Part shown: positions 22,601-28,600 of the stretch, piece by piece
Layout of the letters: every line of letters starts with the position of its first letter
Position numbering within the stretch: the stretch's first letter is position 1
From: Diphasiastrum complanatum
Lineage: Eukaryota > Streptophyta > Lycopodiopsida > Lycopodiales > Lycopodiaceae
Direction: 5' to 3'
Length of the DNA: 64,000 bases
NCBI GenBank assembly: GCA_029204225.1
Contig: CM055096.1
Location: 47,935,079-47,999,078, forward strand
Program-made: the position numbers and the translations under genes
Notes under the pieces: generated by a model
What the model saw: only the letters and a program-made list of their open reading frames with translations
What the model was told of the DNA's origin: nothing
Databases searched by the model: none

Positions 22601-25600
22601 CAATTGGAAAAGCTTGCCTTTGAAATTTTCCAAGTATGCATCCTTCGCATGCATGTCCTTCGGGATGCTCAATGTCTTCAACCATATTGAATCTCTTCAA
22701 CATCTTCAAACTAGCAAAGTTGAGATGTCCAAACCTAGCATGCCATAATTCAGCCAACTCCAAAGAATGTGAACTTGATGCAACAAGACAAAAGGATGAT
22801 GAAGCTCTTCGCTCATAGGTATCCATAAGGAACAATCCACCACGTAATGTTCCCGAAGCAATGATCATAAGAGATCTCTATGGATCTTTGATAAGACATT
22901 TGTCTTCTTTGAATTCCACAACCAATCCTTGGTTCATAATTGTAGAGACCAAAAAGAGATTCTTTTTTATTTTTAGAACATAAAGTACATTACGAATGTA
23001 CTTCTCCTCACCATTGCGTAAGATAATGGGGATCACTCCAATACCTTTGATAGGATAAGAGGTGCTATCAACACCTTGAACTTTGCTTCCATCATGCACT
23101 TTTACAAGCTTTGTGAAGACTTCTTTGTGATAAGTCATATGGCGTGTGGCACCGCTATCAATCACCCAATCAATAGATGAAAAAACAGCAACTTGTAAAG
23201 CTGAAGATGAGCTGTTTTCTACTGAAAAACCAGCAAGATTTGAAGTGGCAGAAATCTCGTCTTTAGGAGAAATGAAATTATTAGTGACAAAAGCATAATC
23301 ATTATTGAAGATTATCCTCCTTTTCAAATTGTTATTCCAAAGCAATGATTGCGGTACTTGTATCGTTACCTTTCTCTTTTTCCTTTGCAAGTCTCTTCCT
23401 ACATTCTTTGATGTGATGCCCAAACTTCTTGCAATAGTGGCACTTACCCTTCTTCTTGGAGCCTTGATGTTGAGCTTCCTTAGATTTTTTATCATCTTTG
23501 GAAGTGTTGAAAGAAGGCTTCCCTTTCCACTTGCCTTTGCCTTTGCCTTTTGCAAAGAAAGCTTGATCTTCTTGTTCACCAAAGTTGATCCTTGTTTGCT
23601 CTTCTTGAAGAAGTAAGCCAACAAGTTCGTTGAAGGAGATTAGCTGTCCCCTAAGAGAAATGCTCAATGATGACACAAATGGAAGGTAAGAATTAAGAAG
23701 AGAGTTGAGAGTAATAGATACAAATTGTGAGTTCTCAATCACCTCATCAATACTAAGAAGCTCCTCTCAAAGATCCTTGATCTTCGTCAAGTGGTTTGTA
23801 AGCAAATCACCTTCTTGCATCTTCAAGATAGAAAGTTGATTTCGAAGATATACCACTTTTGCCGCATTCTTTACTTGAAACATCTTGGCAAGAGTCTCCC
23901 AAGCACTTTTGAAAGTCTTGCATGATCTAATATGAGGAAGGATAGAAAAACGGAATGTGCTTGTGCATCTCGTCGATCCCACTTCTTTTGCTCATCGGAA
24001 GACACCTCAGTAGATGATGAAGTAGTTGTTCTAGATGGTGTAATAGATGCCAAGGTAGGCGGCCTCTCTTCATCACCATTAACTACTTCTCACAAACCTT
24101 TAGCAATTAGAAGGTTCTTTATCACGTAGCACCACAACGAATAGTTTGTGCCATCCAGCCTATCTTCATTAAATAAAGAACCAATAGACTCCGATTCTTT
24201 AGCCATAACAGAAAAAATCAACTTGTAGTAGATAGGAAATAGACTTTCCAAGACATAATCTACTAAGGGCAGCAACCTGAAAGCTAAAATTATGAGCACA
24301 ATAGATTGCAATACTCCACATGCAATTTGCTCAATAAGTAATGAAATAGGTGGCTGATTTCTGCACAAAAAACAGAACGCTCACAAATAGGTAGACTTCT
24401 ATATATATCTATTTGTGAAATTAAAATATATCCAATTTCACAAATTTATATAGAGAAGTCAGTGATGTCATAAGGTAAACCTTAGAAACAATATACAAGC
24501 AACTCAAAAGTCAAAGGATCTAAGTCAAAACAACAATAAAAAAAATAAACAAAAAATCTTAGCCAAATAGCATTGCTTATGTCTCATCAGTACCCAAGCA
24601 TAAGTTGCTAACTGGGTTTCAAAAGAATCCGGATTCAAATGAAGCCAAAACCAAAACCAAAAATTTGTGGCTAAAATGAGTGCACATTATGTGCATATAG
24701 AGCTGATGGTAGCGCCCTACTCCAAGCTCACCAACATGGAAATTTCAGCAAGAAATGTGTTTAAAACACATGTATCTTCGTTTAAGAAGTAAATCTAAAA
24801 TTTTCAGCATGTAATTGAGTCAAAATCACATGCAATTTGCAATTGGCTTGAGCATGGGCGCCCCTACTGCTAGCTCTCAAATAGGTGAAGGTGCCCTGCA
24901 ATTTCCTACAAAAAACCTACAAGAAGATGAACAAATTCTTCTCCTACAAAAATCAGCAGCTTGATGATTTTCTGCTACCAAAAGGGGAAGAAGATAGTTT
25001 CCTATTGGGCGCCCTCCTGCAAGCAATTTGATCACCTAAAAGCTCTGATACCATGTAGGAAATAGAAGCCTAAGGATCCAGAATCTTAACTATTCAATCA
25101 CACAAAACATTCTCAAAAGAAAGAGAGAGATGGCTAGAAACCCTCTTGTAGAAACTCGTGGAAAGCCAAGGAGAATAGTCAATATTGCTTACAAAAGTGT
25201 CTCATACAAATGGGATGCACACGTATATATAGTCCAAGATGACTATCTAACTTCATGACTATTGGCTATCCAACTACTTGACTATTGGCTATCCAACTAC
25301 TTGACTATTGACTATCCAACTTTCTATAAGTTACATAGAAAGAATAAGGTACCTCCAATATGTCAAGTTGGGGTACTTAATGTCACAATTAGGCCTAGTG
25401 GACCCATGAGTCCCTACCAAGTTAATTTCATACTAACTTAGCTAACTCTAAGTTTTCCGAATCTGTGTCTGTGTCTGTGTGGATCAGGTCCTATTTTGGA
25501 CCAAAAATTCTATTATGGATCAGGTCCTATTTGTCTGTCCAAATCTATTATGGATCAGGTCCAAATTTGTGTCTAAATCAGGTCCAAATCTGTATACAGA

Positions 25601-28600
25601 CGAATTTGGTAATTAAATAATTGATTAATTAATTAAATACTAGAACCGTACCACGGTTCAATGAACCGGGGTACGGTTCCAAGGACCCACGGTTCTGGGA
25701 ACCGTGGGTTCTATGGGTTACACAACTCTCGACCTTTTGGGTCAAAGTAACCTATGGTAATGTAAGCAATTCCATTTACATTCCAACACAACCATGCAGG
25801 TTCACGAGTCACCGATCAAGTCAACAAGCCCAGTCATCGTTCAGTCTCAAGTTAGGTTTGGGACCCAAGGGGATTGGGTCCCTAACAATTACTTTGCTGA
25901 TTTTTTAGTGCATTGATTTCTAAATCCTCTAGTTTTTTGTTTGAATTAGCAACTTCACGTTTTGTTGTGAACAATAGCAAGATGGGTGATAAACTTGACT
26001 CTTTGATCCTTGAATGAATCTAACAAACTTGATGATGGCATTTTAAAATGAAGAACATTCTTGTTTCAACAAATTTATGGGGATTGTAACAGGCTTGGAA
26101 ATCACGCCCACCGTTCCAAATAGTGCACAGCCAAGTCGAGATTGACAAGAGGTCAAAAAGAGCACTATGCGTAATCAATATACCCATCCACGACAAGTAT
26201 GCAACTCATGCCTTTTGGCCTTTGGGTTTCCATTTTCCAATTTAAGTGTGCGGTTGTTCATAGTACTCGCCAAGATGGAGAATGTAGCTAGTATTCATTC
26301 AATCAAGCTCGTCTTAGCTTCTTTTCCTTTGTTGTCCCATTGTCTTTGTAATTTTTATATCTCTAGATTAAGGCTGAATGCTTCTTGTTTTCTAACATTT
26401 TGTATCAAGGATAGGTAGGCTAACACTCCTTTTTATGAAGTTTTGCAAAGTCTATTAGATCACAAGAGCTTCATCTTTAACCATTTCATCAATTCTAGAG
26501 AGAGAAATTGGGCCCCGTTTTAAGAAGGGAAATTGTTTTTTTTCTTCATAATCTTGTAAGGAAAAGAGTTTCTATTTGGATCTAATATCTTCTAAATAAG
26601 GACAGAAGGAGCCTAGGAAGTGAAAAACTAACAACTATTGAAACTGCTAGATATTGGGTAGCATTTAATTGTTGACTTTAAGAGACGATTAATTTCTTAC
26701 CTCTCTAGTTTTGTCTTTGGAAATAGCAACATGAGTGATAGACTTGAGTATTATAATGATCAATTTCTCATTAAAAGCATGAAGAACAAAGACCGTGTGA
26801 TTGCAAGTGGATCAAAGGCTAATGCGGCAATCTTCAGAAATTGGAAGTTGTTTTGGATTTACAAACTCTTTGGTGCAAAATCTTTGGCATGATATAAGTC
26901 ATCTTTGGCATGAACAATATGGTCACCTACCTTATCAAAGCTTGAAGCTTCTTTACAAGAGGCACATCATAAGAGGCCTTCCCAAAATCCAAAATCTTGA
27001 ACCCATCACGTGTTTGTAAGGCTTTGGGCAAAGCACAATAGAAGCAAGTTTCCATCAAGTGGCACATGGAGGACAAAGGCATTGGGCAATTCTAGATCTT
27101 GTCCATTCCAATCTATCGGAACTTCCTCAAACACTATCTTGGGAGGTGCTTTTTACTTCATGACTTTTATTAATGACGAATGTTGGATACAAATTTTTAA
27201 GAGCAGATCACAAGCATTTGATCTCTTTGTTGAGTTCAAAAATTTGATTAGAAATCGAATGCACAATAAAATATGATGCCTAAGAAGTCATAGAGGTGGA
27301 AAGTACATCTCTAATAAATTTACAAATTTTTGCATAGAGCACAAAATTAGGAGGCAACTAACAACAACTTACAAGCCTCAACAAAATGGTGTATCGCAAA
27401 AAAGAATCATACAATTGCTGAATGTGCTCAAAGCATGATGAAGGATATAGGTTTACCAAATTCCTATTAAGTTGAGGCTGTCCACGCTGTGATTTAACTT
27501 CAAAATCGCTCACCTTTGAAGGCATCGGAATTTAAAACACCCGAAGAGGTGTTTTATGGTAGCAAACCATGCGTTTTCTCACTTGAGGACCTTTGGTTGT
27601 GATGCTTACGCACATGTACTCGATAATTTACGCAAGAAAGTTGATAATAAATCATATAATCTTTATTGGCTATGCTAAAAAGGAAAAGCATGTTGATTGT
27701 TTAATCCAAAAACTAAAAAGATCAGCGGAGACTAAATGGATGGAGTGGCCTGGTAAGAGGGACTAGCCTAACCCCATGGAATATAGGAAGGATAATCGAA
27801 ATTTGGGGCAGTGGGTCCAGAGGGAAGAAAAATGTGAGTGAAAGTCGGGGTGCCGGGATACTCAGGTGTGACAGATGCGTCACAGTATCATGTGTCCTGC
27901 GCGCTGCCTCCTAAGTAAGTGTCTCTCGAAGGAGTCCCTATGACGAGATGTGTTAAGATGACGTGGTGGACTCATGACTACCTCAAGCGAATCATCGTCG
28001 CTGCCACAACCTCCACAACATGAGACACTGACGCAGCTCCTCCTACACTCAATGGAGAAATTCTTTGCTGATTTTCTACAGAAAGCAGTGCACAACAGAT
28101 ACATCACCACGTAAGGCAGCCACAAAGCTTCCAAAATGCCATTTGAATACTATTGAAGATGGACACATTTGGAGCATGATCGGCAAGGAGATCAAAGAGT
28201 TTTCAGAGGGAAAACTCATTGTCGAACAAATCTGGACTTTGCTTCAATGTCTAAAGTACTAAGAGACGACAAACCTAACTCCTTTGAAGATGCATCTCAA
28301 TTTAAGGCTTGGATGGACGCAATGAAAGAAATGCATTATTCTAATTTAAAGAATAACACTTGGGTGTTTGCGAAGAAAACCAAAATCAAGTAGCCAATCA
28401 GCACCAAATGGGTGTACCGAATCATATACAATTACAATGGTGACATGGACAAGTTCAAAGCAAAATTGGTGCCTAAGGGGTATATGCAAATAGAAGGTAT
28501 TGACTATAACAGGACTTTTGTTCCCATACATGTAGTTCTCAAACAAATGCCACTCTTCTCCATTGAGTTATTGCCCAATCTGTCCGTCATCTCCATCCCT

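Larger units (their letters stand above)
20607..25792 (-). mobile_element. copia D (minus strand), nested in the gypsy C LTR
   Basis: Bounded by LTRs at 20607-21041 and 25054-25792, with a CAAC duplication on the flanks (20603-20606 and 25793-25796). Minus-strand order: 5' LTR, primer site, leader, gag, protease, integrase, linker, then a segment with no RT or RNase H similarity, then 3' LTR. By eye the LTRs differ at about ten positions over 400 bases, plus a 24-bp duplication and one large indel, so it is probably among the youngest insertions here. Confidence 0.88.
17205..25887 (-). mobile_element. gypsy C (minus strand), 5' LTR interrupted by copia D
   Basis: A Ty3/gypsy element read right to left: 5' LTR (25887-25793 plus 20606-20253), primer site (20250-20238), protease region (19962-19324), RT (about 19240-18700), RNase H (18425-18043) and integrase (18009-17213). 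Gag is almost entirely missing and the 3' LTR is absent. Gypsy order (RT before integrase) distinguishes it from its copia neighbours. It lies in EMC7 intron 1. Confidence 0.85.
26730..28545 (+). mobile_element. copia L remnant: protease edge, integrase, linker, RT start
   Basis: A heavily decayed plus-strand copia with no LTR recognised. GAG-pre-integrase and integrase occupy 26800-27720, a linker 27730-28250, and the RT N-terminus 28255-28545, where it stops. It lies in EMC7 intron 1. Confidence 0.75.
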
